Assembly: GCF_044594925.1 (NCBI RefSeq)
Contig: NZ_CP138991.1
Coordinates: 2,356,001-2,420,000 of the forward strand
Reading direction: 5' to 3'
From: Maribacter sp044594925
GTDB taxonomy: Bacteria > Bacteroidota > Bacteroidia > Flavobacteriales > Flavobacteriaceae
DNA length: 64,000 nucleotides
Shown: positions 52,495 through 62,586 of the stretch, piece after piece
Position numbering within the stretch: the first letter of the stretch is position 1
Layout: each line of letters starts with the position of its first letter
The notes under the pieces: model-generated
Database searches by the model: none
Seen by the model: the letters and a program-made list of their open reading frames with translations, nothing else
Told to the model about the DNA's origin: nothing
Translations under genes and position numbers: made by a program

Positions 52495-55491
52495 ATGAAA
52501 AGTTGTGAAAAACATACTACTCTTCTTTGTGTGGCTATTCTGCTGACCTTTGTTTTTCAGATTTCAGCACAGGAAAAGAATGGCCTGCAAAGTATATTGG
52601 ACGACCTTACCACTTATACCGAAAGCACTCCTCCGGAGAAAGTCTACATACAGACCGACAAAGACCTTTACATTAACGGAGAGACCATTTGGTTCAAAGC
52701 GTATTTACTGGACGGAATAACCCATAACACCACTGCGCTAAGTCGGGTCATTTACGTGGAACTCGTCGATTCAAAAGAGGAAATAATAGCGCAACAAAAG
52801 CTATATGTAGCGGCCTTAGGAGCCGCGGGAGATATAACCCTTCCAAAAGAAATTGAAGGAGGTTCTTTTACCCTTCGAGCCTATACAAAGTATATGCTGA
52901 ACGAAAAAGAACCCGTACTTTTTCAAAAGGAGATTCTCATTTCATCCCGACAGAGCACTTCGAACGATGAAACCGATAAACGTTCGAAGAAAAAAGCAGC
53001 AAGGAAGAAAGGGCGAAAACCTGAGACAGATACCTTGCAACAAACCAAACCAATTGTTCAATTCTTTCCGGAAGGTGGCGACCTTGTGACCGGTATCGAA
53101 AGTGTCCTGGGCGCAAAGATTACCGATTCGGAAGGAAATGGTCTTTCTCTGGAAGGTAAAATTCTCGACCAGAACGGTGATATGGTATCGCTCTTTGATA
53201 GTTACGAATTTGGTTTGGGCTGGACTTCCCTTAAGGCAAAACCAGAAACCGATTATTACCTACAGATTCCATTCAATGGTAAGATGGTTGTGTATCCGGT
53301 TCCAAAGCCTATCTCAAAAGGCTATGCGTTACGTATCATGAACCGTGGAAAGCATTTAATGATAAGTGCGTCCACAAATATCACCAATGGTCTGCAAGGT
53401 GCATTTTTAATAGGTCATATTCGGGGAGATATCATCTTCAAACAAGCCCTGAAAAACATTAGTGAAAACAGCACGACCATAAAATTGGTCACTTCAAAGC
53501 TACAAGATGGTATTGCACATTTTACCTTGTTCACGCCAAACGGTGAACCTGTATGTGAGCGATTGACCTTTATCGATAACCCCAAGAACGACTTGGAATT
53601 AACGGTAGAAACTAATAAACCAGAATATGGCCTGCGCGATAAAGTAGATGTGGAGCTTGCCCTAACTGACGACAAGGGGAAACCGCTTACCGGGGATTTT
53701 TCAATGAGCGTGTTTACCCAGAACCAAATGCAAAAAGATGTGGACAACATTAAGAGCTGGTTGTTGTTAAATTCTGATTTGGGCGGGACAATCTCGAACC
53801 CGAACTATTTTTTCGAAGAAGATGTAAAAGGCCGCGAATATTTGTTGGACCTGCTTATGCTTACGCACGGTTGGCGGAGGTTCACTTGGAAATCAATTAT
53901 GAGCGATAGTATTCGAAAAGAAGTGTCCTTCCCTCCGGAAAAGGGTATTATGATAAACGGCACCACCACAGCGCTCAATAATAAGTACCAACCCAAAAAG
54001 GCATTGGCGACCTTGAATATTGTTTCAAATGAACTCATTCAAGAAAAGAAAATGACCAATGCACAGGGTAAGTTCAACTTTGGGCCTTTCATTTTTATGG
54101 ATAGCATTACGGCGGTTATCAAGGCAAAGAGCATATCCCTTACCAATAAAAAGAAAGACCGCATATCCATCTATCTGGACCAACATTTCCCTGAAGTAAA
54201 GGTCAAAAATAATGGGAAGACAGATGGTGGCACTACGAAAAAGATAATCAATACCATTGCAAAACCCTATCCTAATGTGGTAGAGCAAAAAACAGTCACC
54301 GATTTTGAATATGACCCCGATGTCACTTACTTGGACGAGGCCGTGGTAAAGGATAGAAAAATAAGCAAGCGAGCGCTCCTTGATGAAAAACTCAACGCGC
54401 GAACATTACACGGATTTGCATCGTCCAGACTTATTCCTGACTCTATTCCAAGTTTGGGTAAGGGGGCAGTTAATGCGTTCAGTGCGTTACGATTTGTGGC
54501 TGGGGCACGCGTTATTGGGACTTTTCCAAACGAACGGGTAGTGATAAGAGGTGAGAAACCCTCTCTTTACTTGTTAGATGGTGTACAAGTGTCCGCAGGT
54601 CAAATTCAAAGCATTCGGGTTTCCGATATCTTGTTCATAGACGTGCTCAAGGGCGCCGATGCCGCTTTTTATGGGGGGCGAGGTAATGGTCCCGTAGTGG
54701 CCGTTTATACTAAAACAGGGGAAGATATAGCTCAAAATAGAACTCCCGATTTTGAATATGACCCCGATGTCACTTATTTAAATGAGGTAGTTGTAAAGGA
54801 TAAAAAGATGACCAAGCAAGAGCTCCTTGATGAAAAACTCAATGCTAGAACCATATACGGATATCCTTCAACCAGATTTATCCCTGACTCCATTCCTGGG
54901 CTGGGAAACGGAGCGGTCTCGGCATTCAATGTTTTAAGACGTGACCCCGGTGTTAGGGTTCAAGGTACCTTTCCAAACCAACGGGTATTTATCAGGCCTA
55001 TATTCGGCGAATATGGTGGGAGACCTCCTCTTTACTTACTAGATGGTACACCGGTATCTGCAGGTCAAATTCAAAGTATTCGAATTTCCGAAATCTTGTT
55101 CATTGACGTACTCAAGGGCCCTGATGCCACTATTTATGGGGGACGAGCTGGTGGTGGCGTAGTGGCCGTTTATATGAAAACAAGTGAGGATATACAGCAA
55201 AGACCAAAAGAGATTTCGGGTTTTAGTAATGTGATAATTCCGGGTTTCTATAAAGCACGGGAGTTTTTCAAACCCAACTACGCCATCGCAAAACCAGCGC
55301 ACAAAAAACCAGACTACCGCAGAACCTTACATTGGGAACCTGATATCTCAATAAAAGAGGACTCCGCTTTTAAGTTGCACTTTTACACAGGTGACCTTAA
55401 CGACACCTATATGATACGAATAGAAGGTATGACTTACGATGGCAGAGCTGTGAGTACTCTTTATGGCTTAAATGTTAGGGAAATGGATTAG
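52495..55491 (+). CDS. MG2-domain secreted protein with two tandem TonB-plug modules
   Basis: A 998-residue exported protein (signal 1-25, ending FQISAQ). It begins with an alpha-2-macroglobulin MG2-like domain (about 45-150, KVYIQTDKDLYINGETIWFKAYLLDG) and further immunoglobulin-like domains to about residue 600. Two copies of a 149-residue unit follow (residues 603-751 and 752-900). Each opens with DFEYDPDVTYL and contains a plug-type core (LYLLDG...VSAGQIQSIRVSDILFIDVLKG and YGG). No barrel follows, so it is not itself a TonB transporter. Related MG2-plug proteins occur near glycan genes in Bacteroidota; a partner role for a transporter is plausible. Confidence 0.82.
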   Translation: MKSCEKHTTLLCVAILLTFVFQISAQEKNGLQSILDDLTTYTESTPPEKVYIQTDKDLYINGETIWFKAYLLDGITHNTTALSRVIYVELVDSKEEIIAQQKLYVAALGAAGDITLPKEIEGGSFTLRAYTKYMLNEKEPVLFQKEILISSRQSTSNDETDKRSKKKAARKKGRKPETDTLQQTKPIVQFFPEGGDLVTGIESVLGAKITDSEGNGLSLEGKILDQNGDMVSLFDSYEFGLGWTSLKAKPETDYYLQIPFNGKMVVYPVPKPISKGYALRIMNRGKHLMISASTNITNGLQGAFLIGHIRGDIIFKQALKNISENSTTIKLVTSKLQDGIAHFTLFTPNGEPVCERLTFIDNPKNDLELTVETNKPEYGLRDKVDVELALTDDKGKPLTGDFSMSVFTQNQMQKDVDNIKSWLLLNSDLGGTISNPNYFFEEDVKGREYLLDLLMLTHGWRRFTWKSIMSDSIRKEVSFPPEKGIMINGTTTALNNKYQPKKALATLNIVSNELIQEKKMTNAQGKFNFGPFIFMDSITAVIKAKSISLTNKKKDRISIYLDQHFPEVKVKNNGKTDGGTTKKIINTIAKPYPNVVEQKTVTDFEYDPDVTYLDEAVVKDRKISKRALLDEKLNARTLHGFASSRLIPDSIPSLGKGAVNAFSALRFVAGARVIGTFPNERVVIRGEKPSLYLLDGVQVSAGQIQSIRVSDILFIDVLKGADAAFYGGRGNGPVVAVYTKTGEDIAQNRTPDFEYDPDVTYLNEVVVKDKKMTKQELLDEKLNARTIYGYPSTRFIPDSIPGLGNGAVSAFNVLRRDPGVRVQGTFPNQRVFIRPIFGEYGGRPPLYLLDGTPVSAGQIQSIRISEILFIDVLKGPDATIYGGRAGGGVVAVYMKTSEDIQQRPKEISGFSNVIIPGFYKAREFFKPNYAIAKPAHKKPDYRRTLHWEPDISIKEDSAFKLHFYTGDLNDTYMIRIEGMTYDGRAVSTLYGLNVREMD
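54301..55194 (+). repeat. Tandem duplication of a 447-bp plug-module unit
   Basis: Unit 1 is 54301-54747 and unit 2 is 54748-55194. Both begin GATTTTGAATATGACCCCGA and stay in frame (149 codons). At least the first 29 bases are identical, while the rest differs at many positions. Unit 2 has a short insert around RPIFGEYGGRPPLY relative to RGEKPSLY. Confidence 0.85.
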
Positions 55492-55594
55492 TATCTTAAT
55501 AACTCTTAAATCGATCATTTAATAGTTGAAAACAATCGTAGCATTGGATTTTATAAAATAAAAACCAAGAAGTGTTGATTTCACGCTAACCATA

Positions 55595-57346
55595 TTATAG
55601 ACTTTCTACCACCTGACTGGGCAAAAACCCTATTCGGTGTGCTTTTGCCATAACCGATGCTCCCTCTGGGATAGTTACAGGCGCTATGTAAACGCTCCAA
55701 GCCTCAGGCACCTCACCATTGGCAGCAATAACTTTATATCCTATGGATGCCCCTTCCGTTGCGCATCCTAGCGTTAAAATAGCACCTTGTAGGTTTATAT
55801 TTGGAGTTGCCGTAAGGGGCTGGGTTTCTCCACCTTTCCAAAGCTGGGCCAATAGCTCTTTCTCGGGTAGATTGGGTTGGTCTCCTATTTCAGTAATCCA
55901 ACGGTCCATCTCGTTTTGTAGCTCTTCCAGTTTATCGGCATACTTGGAATCGTTCACCAAATTATGAAGTTCATGGGGGTCGTTTACACAATCGTATAAT
56001 TCTTCGGGAGCCTTGGTTTTCCTGAACCATTGCATTTGTATACTGTCCAAGGTTCCGGCATCACGCATACGCAGTAGCTCTTGCATGGTGGGTATGCGCT
56101 CCCGATAATCAATAGGCAAATAATACCCTTGCTCTGGTCTGTAGTTGCGTATGTATTTAAAACGTTTGTCACGAACGGCACGGATGGCATCAGTATATCC
56201 ATCAAACCTATCGGCGGCAGCATGGATGTATGTTCGATTTTCATCAGCCTTATAATTACCCAAAAAAGCTTGTCCTTGAATATGTTCGGGTGGCTTGCTC
56301 CCTGTAAGCGAAAGTAAGGTCGGCGCAAAATCGATAAAGCTTATCAGTTCATCATTTTTGGTTCCCGCATGCATTTGATTCGGAAACCGTACAATCATCG
56401 GCGTATTTAATCCAGAATCATAAATCAATCTCTTTTGCCTTGGTAACGGCCCGCCATGGTCCCCATAGAAAAATATAATGGTATTTTCTAGAAGTCCGTC
56501 ATCTTCCAATTGTTGCAATACGGCACCTACTTGGCGGTCCATCTCAGCGATATTATTATACAATTTCCACATATCGCGTCGTACGATTTCGGTATCCGGT
56601 AAATATGGTGGTATATCAAATTCCGTATCCTTATACAAATGCTTTGGCGTGTCTTCCTCGGACAACCGGCCTTCTTTCCATTTAAAATCCCGGTTACCAG
56701 ATTGGTGGTGTCTTTCTTCAATATACCGATGCCCGTAGGGCTCAAACAATCCAGATTCGTGCGTATCTGTAAAATTCATTACAGCAAAAAAGGGTTGTTC
56801 TTCTCTTCTATTTCGCCAATGCGCATAAGGACTACTTTCGTCCCAAGCGGTCATCGGGGCTTTAAATTGATAATCGGTTTTATAATTATTGGTACAGTAG
56901 TACCCATCGGCACGCAACTGTTCACTTATCATTCGTACCTCAGGTGGTGGCACCGCTCCGTATTTTGGCAAACCTGTAACTTCCATGTAAGAGGTAGTCC
57001 GCATATGGTTAGCGCCAATACTGGACGGATACATCCCTGTGGCTATCGCCGCCCTACTTGGTGCGCAAACTCCCGATGTAGAATATAAATTTGGATACAC
57101 GACACCTTCCCTTGCGAGGCGACTTAGATTGGGTGTCACAATGGTAGAATCCCCAAAGGATGGTAAATACGCACCCATGTCTTCCGTGACCAACCAAAGG
57201 ATATTAGGTCGCTCTGGTAAGGTTATCGTTTTTTCCGCTGATGCGTCTTCGGCTTTCTTTGTTGTTGAATTACAGGCCAATAGCGATATTCCCAAAAGAA
57301 AAAGGGCTGCGTATTTATATTTGTCACGAACAAAAGAATTACTCAT
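55595..57346 (-). CDS. Sulfatase with C-terminal beta-sandwich domain
   Basis: A 583-residue S1-family sulfatase lipoprotein (lipobox SLLAC25). The formylglycine motif is canonical, C94-A-P-S-R98. Metal ligands appear as TEDMG (E55, D56) and FFYGDHGGPLPRQKR. The catalytic domain ends near residue 480. The last 75 residues (ILTLGCATEGASIGYKVI...IAPVTIPEGASVMAKAHRIGF) form a CHB/HEX-type beta-sandwich often found at the C-terminus of hydrolases. The sequence resembles the S1_8-type sulfatases of marine ulvan loci (by memory). It faces the opposite strand to the esterase and the fusion enzyme. Confidence 0.9.
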   Translation of the reverse strand: MSNSFVRDKYKYAALFLLGISLLACNSTTKKAEDASAEKTITLPERPNILWLVTEDMGAYLPSFGDSTIVTPNLSRLAREGVVYPNLYSTSGVCAPSRAAIATGMYPSSIGANHMRTTSYMEVTGLPKYGAVPPPEVRMISEQLRADGYYCTNNYKTDYQFKAPMTAWDESSPYAHWRNRREEQPFFAVMNFTDTHESGLFEPYGHRYIEERHHQSGNRDFKWKEGRLSEEDTPKHLYKDTEFDIPPYLPDTEIVRRDMWKLYNNIAEMDRQVGAVLQQLEDDGLLENTIIFFYGDHGGPLPRQKRLIYDSGLNTPMIVRFPNQMHAGTKNDELISFIDFAPTLLSLTGSKPPEHIQGQAFLGNYKADENRTYIHAAADRFDGYTDAIRAVRDKRFKYIRNYRPEQGYYLPIDYRERIPTMQELLRMRDAGTLDSIQMQWFRKTKAPEELYDCVNDPHELHNLVNDSKYADKLEELQNEMDRWITEIGDQPNLPEKELLAQLWKGGETQPLTATPNINLQGAILTLGCATEGASIGYKVIAANGEVPEAWSVYIAPVTIPEGASVMAKAHRIGFLPSQVVESL

Positions 57347-57428
57347 AGAACTTATTTTGTAAATTAAGCTGCATTACAATAATAAGGGTATTTCTTTTTA
57401 TATCTACCCTGCTCTATACTGATATCCA

Positions 57429-58895
57429 ATGAATAAAAATGACTTCTTGTTACAACATAATCATCTCAACACCCTCTGGGTAACGACACTGTTAGTCTGC
57501 CTATTTCAAAGCGCCCCTGCAATAGCCCAAGTTAGCTTGCCTTCCTTTTTCTCCGATAATATGGTATTACAACAAGACGAAACAGTGGCTATTTGGGGTA
57601 CTGATATACCAAATACGGTAATCGTTATAGAAACCAGTTGGGGTGAAAAAATCGACACTAGATCCGATTCAGATGGATATTGGAAAACCAAAATAAATAC
57701 GACCAAAGCGTCTTTTACACCCCATCAATTAACCATAACGGGTAGTTCGGTCCAAACATTAAAGAACGTGCTTTTGGGAGAGGTTTGGTTTTGTTCCGGG
57801 CAATCCAATATGGAGATGCCCATGAAAGGTTTGGGGAATTCTCCCGTGAACGGTGCCAACGAATTTATCCTCAATGCTAAAAATCCGAATATACGATTGT
57901 TCAATACGGAACGTGCAGGAAGTCTTTCCCCTGAAAACGATGTTATCGGCAGCTGGGAAGAGGCCAATGGCGCATCGGTATCCAACTTTAGCGCCATAGG
58001 GTATTTGTTCGGTAAAAAATTATGGGAACAATTAAACATCCCCATTGGAATAATTGAATCCTCATGGGGCGGCACGCGAATAGAGGCATGGCTACCAGAA
58101 GATGCATTACTAAATTATTCGGAGGTAAACTTATCAAAGACCTTAAATGAAGACCCTAACCGCAGAAAGCAGCCCACACAGATTTTCAACGCCATGATAC
58201 ATCCCTTTCAAGATTTTAACATCAAAGGTTATCTATGGTACCAAGGCGAAAGTAATAGAACCAATCCAGAACCCTATAAAAAATATATGCACAACTTGGT
58301 AAATACCTGGCGTTCACAATGGAACAATAAAGACCTTCCCTTTTATTTTGTTCAGATTGCCCCGTATGCGTATGAGCAATTTCGCCAGACAAATGCAACC
58401 AATGCAGATTTAATTCGCGAATCACAGTTATTAGCCTCTTTGGAAATTCCGAATAGCGGACTGGTAGTGACTTCGGATGTTGGAAAATGCGATGATATCC
58501 ATCCTCCGGAAAAAGAAACCATAGCAGACCGCTTGGCCTATTGGGCCTTGGCCAAACAATACGGTTACGACCAAATACACTTCGCAGCACCGGTATACGA
58601 TTTTATGGCAGTCAATAAAAACACCGTAGAACTTAGCTTTAAATCGATTCAAGACAATGATAAGGTCAGGCTGTCCAGCTTTAGGCAAGCGCTAACCGGT
58701 TTTACGATTGCAGGTACGGACAAGGTATTTTATCCTGCCGAGGCAAGCCTAAATAACAACGGAACAATTTCCCTGAAGAGTTCAAAAGTTCCGAATCCGG
58801 TTGCGGCACGGTATGGATTTGAGGATTGTTTTAAGGCTACGCTCTACAATCTAGCCAAAATACCGGTGTCGCCTTTTAGAACAGATAGCTGGTAA
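57429..58895 (+). CDS. Secreted SGNH sialate-O-acetylesterase-like esterase
   Basis: A 488-residue protein with a signal peptide (about 1-33, ending APAIAQ) and the SASA/SGNH esterase fold. Block I VWFCSGQSNMEMP carries the nucleophile S126, GYLWYQGESNR is block III-like, and DDIHPPEK supplies D355/H358 of the catalytic group. An N-terminal beta-domain precedes the active-site part. Members remove O-acetyl groups from sugars; a xylan- or algal-type acetyl ester is as likely as sialate here. It probably cooperates with the fusion enzyme 125 bases downstream. Confidence 0.88.
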   Translation: MNKNDFLLQHNHLNTLWVTTLLVCLFQSAPAIAQVSLPSFFSDNMVLQQDETVAIWGTDIPNTVIVIETSWGEKIDTRSDSDGYWKTKINTTKASFTPHQLTITGSSVQTLKNVLLGEVWFCSGQSNMEMPMKGLGNSPVNGANEFILNAKNPNIRLFNTERAGSLSPENDVIGSWEEANGASVSNFSAIGYLFGKKLWEQLNIPIGIIESSWGGTRIEAWLPEDALLNYSEVNLSKTLNEDPNRRKQPTQIFNAMIHPFQDFNIKGYLWYQGESNRTNPEPYKKYMHNLVNTWRSQWNNKDLPFYFVQIAPYAYEQFRQTNATNADLIRESQLLASLEIPNSGLVVTSDVGKCDDIHPPEKETIADRLAYWALAKQYGYDQIHFAAPVYDFMAVNKNTVELSFKSIQDNDKVRLSSFRQALTGFTIAGTDKVFYPAEASLNNNGTISLKSSKVPNPVAARYGFEDCFKATLYNLAKIPVSPFRTDSW

Positions 58896-59020
58896 GCGTT
58901 CAGGACAGAACAGGATGGATAATGTTCCCTCTACAGCTATGTTTGGTAGTACATGAAAAACACATCGAATTGGTTCAGAAAACCGACTCGGTCATATCCA
59001 TCTATAAAAAAGATATCTTG

Positions 59021-62000
59021 ATGAAAATGAGACTTCTAACAATTATTTCTCTTTGTTTAATAAGCGGTTTAACGCGGGCGCAAAAATCGACCCAAAAGGC
59101 AAAAAAACCCAATATCATTTTCATTCTTACGGATGACCAACGTTTTGATGCAATAGGCTATGCCGGCAACAAATTGATTACCACTCCGCAAATGGATAAG
59201 CTAGCCAAAGAGGGCACCTATTTTAAAAATGCCATGGTAACTACCCCTATTTGTGCGGCGAGTAGGGCCAGTATATTGACAGGGCTATACGAACGAACTC
59301 ACAATTTCAATTTCCAAACCGGAAATATTCGCGAGGAGTATATGACCAACTCTTACCCGAGAATCCTAAAGGAAAATGGCTATAAAACAGGTTTTTATGG
59401 AAAATACGGCGTACGCTATAACGATTTGGACAAACAATTTGATGAGTACGAATCTTATGACCGTAACAATAGATTTAAGGATAAGCGCGGTTATTATTAC
59501 AAAACCTTAGGCAAAGATACCGTACACCTTACGAGATACACGGGTCAAAAAGCCCTCGATTTCATAGCGAATACAGATGGCAACGAGCCGTTTTGTCTTT
59601 CCCTAAGTTTTAGTGCACCACACGCTCATGATCCTGCAGAAGACCAATATTTCTGGCAACAGGAATCGGACGCATTACTAAGAAATATGAACATGCCTGG
59701 CCCAGCACTCGGGGAGGACAAATATTTTGAGGCACAACCCAAAATTGTCCGTGATGGTTTCAATAGACTTAGATGGAACTGGCGTTACGATACTCCAGAA
59801 AAATATCAGCATAGTGTAAAAGGGTACTACCGTATGCTTTCCGGGATTGACCGTGAAATTGAAAAAATAAGAAACGAACTCGATAAAAAAGGTATCGCCG
59901 ATAACACCGTTATTATCCTCATGGGAGATAACGGGTACTTTCTTGGAGAGCGACAAATGGCGGGCAAGTGGTTAATGTACGACAACTCCGTTCGCGTGCC
60001 GCTTATCGTTTTTGACCCAAGACAGAAAAAACAAAAGGATAGTGATGCATTCGCCCTTAATATAGATGTACCGGCTACCATCTTAGATTTGGCAAACATT
60101 GAAGCTCCTAAAACGTGGCATGGAAAAAGCCTGATGCCCTTAGCCGCGAACAAAACCAAAAATTTGGAACGCGATACCGTGCTAATTGAGCATATCTGGG
60201 ACTTTGAGAACATTCCGCCCAGCGAAGGCGTCCGTACCAAAGGTTGGAAATATTTCCGCTACGTGAACGACAAAACAATAGAGGAACTTTATGATTTAAA
60301 AAAAGACCCTCAAGAAATCAACAACCTTGCAAAAGACCCTTCTTACGCGAACAAATTAAATGCATTTAGAAAATCTACGGATGCGCTGATTGCAAAACAT
60401 AGTGATTCCTACAGAGCGGCACCAACGGACCTTACCGTAGAATTGATTCGCTCACCAGAAACGGAAGTAGCTATTTACGACCTACAGCCAGAGTTTGGTT
60501 GGACGGTACCTTTGGGGTCTAAATTTCAATCGGGCTATCAAATTTTATTGGCCTCTAGCAAATCAAGTATCGATGACAACAATGGCGATGTATGGGACAG
60601 TAAACGTGTAGGCTCCAGCGCATCTACAGACGTGGAGTACACGGGAACACCCCTAGAAGTTGGAAAGACCTATTATTGGAAGGTGCGTATTTGGGATCAA
60701 GATAACCGTTTGGTAGATTATTCCAAGACCCAAAGTTTCACTACCGGTAAAAGCGATAGTTACATTATTTCCACAGAAAATAAATACGAAGTTGACGAGG
60801 TAACTCCCGTGAAATTTGAAAATAGAGGTGATTTTTACTTTATGGATTTTGGTAAAGCTGCCTTTGCGACGATAGATTTTAATTATGAAGCTAAAGAACC
60901 ACATACATTAAAATTTAGAATCGGCGAAATGCTTGATGATAAAGGAAATGTAAATAGAATACCACCAGCAAAAAGTAATATTCGTTATCAAGAGGTTACA
61001 GTTGATGTAAAACCGGGAAAAACGAAATATCAAATAGAAATCAATCCAGTGCCAGACAAGCGTATGAAAGGGCCAAGTAAGGCTATTCCTTTACCAGAAG
61101 GTTTTCCCGTGCTACAGCCTTTCAGATATGCTGAAGTTGAAGGCGCTAAAACAGCTTTAAAAGCCGAAGATTTTAAACAATTACGACACACAAGTTATTG
61201 GGATGATACTGCAAGCAGCTTTAAAAGTAATGACGACATTTTAAACCAAATTTGGGATTTCTGTAAATACTCCATCAAGGCGACTACTTTCGCTGGCCTT
61301 TATGTAGATGGCGATAGGGAACGTATTCCTTATGAAGCTGATGCCTATCTAAATCAGTTAAGCCATTACACTACAGATAGGGAATTTGCTATAGCAAGGC
61401 GCACCATAGAATATTTTATGAAAAATCCGACATGGCCTACAGAATGGCAACAGCATGTAGCGCTATTAATTTATGCCGATTATATGTATACCGGTAATAC
61501 AGAATTAATAGAACGTTATTACGAACCATTAAAACATAAAACACTTTTTGAGTTATCCAACGAAGATGGTTTAATAACATCAACAAAAGTTACCGAAGAG
61601 TTTATGTATAAACTCGGGTTTGAAAAAGGTTATAAAAAACCTTTAACAGATATTGTAGATTGGCCTTCAAAGAATTTTGCAGGAAGCAAAACCAAGGGAG
61701 AACGCGATGGTTTTGTGTTTAAACCCTATAGTACGGTAATTAATTCTTTTTTCTATGAGAATATGAAAATCATGGCCCAATTTGCCGAATTGCTGGGCGA
61801 AACCCAAGATGTATTAGATTTTGAATTACGCGCCGCTAAAGCAAAAAAAGCAGTGAATGAACAAATGTTCGATGCAGAGCGAGGTATCTATGTGGATGGA
61901 ATAGGCACAGAACACGCCTCCTTACATGCCAATATGATGCCGTTGGCATTTGGTCTTGTACCTGAAGAACATTACGAAACGGTTGTAGATTTTGTAAAAT

Positions 62001-62548
62001 CTAGAGGAATGGCTTGTAGCGTTTATGGAGCTCAATTTTTAATGGATGGTTTGTATAATGCAGGTGAAGCAGATTATGCACTTGAATTATTAACCAGTAA
62101 GGCAAAAAGAAGCTGGTACAATATGATTAGAATAGGCTCAACAATTAGTTTAGAAGCCTGGGATTACGAGTATAAAGTTAACTTAGATTGGAACCATGCC
62201 TGGGGTGCAGCACCTGCCAATGTAATACCGAGAGGATTATGGGGCATAAAACCAAAGACAGCCGGGTTTGGAATTGCGACTATTAAGCCTCAAATGAGCA
62301 CCTTAAAATCGAGTACTATTGAGGTGCCTACGGTAAGAGGTACCATCAAAGGAACTTACACGCACAATGGCCCAAGATTACAGACCTATGAAATAGAAAT
62401 ACCAGGTAATATGGTCGCCGAGTTTTCCTTGAACAATTTAGATGGAAAAGACTTTATTCACAATGGCAACAAAGTGCCATCAGCATTTGAATACATCAGA
62501 TTAGACCCTGGAAAACATACCATTCAATTAAAAATTAATTCATTTTAA
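59021..62548 (+). CDS. Sulfatase / GH78 alpha-L-rhamnosidase fusion protein
   Basis: One 1175-residue secreted protein joins two enzymes. The signal peptide is 1-20 (MKMRLLTIISLCLISGLTRA). A more upstream ATG at 58922 adds 33 residues and is less likely. The sulfatase half (about 28-480) has C78-A-A-S-R82, TDDQRF and MGDNGYFLGERQM. A fibronectin-like domain (about 490-590) leads to the GH78 half, with D763-GDRERIPYEAD as the equivalent of the rhamnosidase acid motif (E767 candidate) and the alpha/alpha barrel beyond it. The same S1_25-GH78 joining is known from the ulvan locus of Formosa agariphila (recalled). It desulfates and then removes rhamnose from ulvan-type oligosaccharides. Confidence 0.9.
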   Translation: MKMRLLTIISLCLISGLTRAQKSTQKAKKPNIIFILTDDQRFDAIGYAGNKLITTPQMDKLAKEGTYFKNAMVTTPICAASRASILTGLYERTHNFNFQTGNIREEYMTNSYPRILKENGYKTGFYGKYGVRYNDLDKQFDEYESYDRNNRFKDKRGYYYKTLGKDTVHLTRYTGQKALDFIANTDGNEPFCLSLSFSAPHAHDPAEDQYFWQQESDALLRNMNMPGPALGEDKYFEAQPKIVRDGFNRLRWNWRYDTPEKYQHSVKGYYRMLSGIDREIEKIRNELDKKGIADNTVIILMGDNGYFLGERQMAGKWLMYDNSVRVPLIVFDPRQKKQKDSDAFALNIDVPATILDLANIEAPKTWHGKSLMPLAANKTKNLERDTVLIEHIWDFENIPPSEGVRTKGWKYFRYVNDKTIEELYDLKKDPQEINNLAKDPSYANKLNAFRKSTDALIAKHSDSYRAAPTDLTVELIRSPETEVAIYDLQPEFGWTVPLGSKFQSGYQILLASSKSSIDDNNGDVWDSKRVGSSASTDVEYTGTPLEVGKTYYWKVRIWDQDNRLVDYSKTQSFTTGKSDSYIISTENKYEVDEVTPVKFENRGDFYFMDFGKAAFATIDFNYEAKEPHTLKFRIGEMLDDKGNVNRIPPAKSNIRYQEVTVDVKPGKTKYQIEINPVPDKRMKGPSKAIPLPEGFPVLQPFRYAEVEGAKTALKAEDFKQLRHTSYWDDTASSFKSNDDILNQIWDFCKYSIKATTFAGLYVDGDRERIPYEADAYLNQLSHYTTDREFAIARRTIEYFMKNPTWPTEWQQHVALLIYADYMYTGNTELIERYYEPLKHKTLFELSNEDGLITSTKVTEEFMYKLGFEKGYKKPLTDIVDWPSKNFAGSKTKGERDGFVFKPYSTVINSFFYENMKIMAQFAELLGETQDVLDFELRAAKAKKAVNEQMFDAERGIYVDGIGTEHASLHANMMPLAFGLVPEEHYETVVDFVKSRGMACSVYGAQFLMDGLYNAGEADYALELLTSKAKRSWYNMIRIGSTISLEAWDYEYKVNLDWNHAWGAAPANVIPRGLWGIKPKTAGFGIATIKPQMSTLKSSTIEVPTVRGTIKGTYTHNGPRLQTYEIEIPGNMVAEFSLNNLDGKDFIHNGNKVPSAFEYIRLDPGKHTIQLKINSF

Positions 62549-62586
62549 ACACCGACCGTTAACTGTAGCTATATATAATCGCACCT

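Noticed and set aside
58922..59020. Upstream ATG extension of the sulfatase-rhamnosidase gene
   Set aside because: Adding 33 residues puts a non-signal sequence before a perfect signal peptide that starts at the ATG at 59021.
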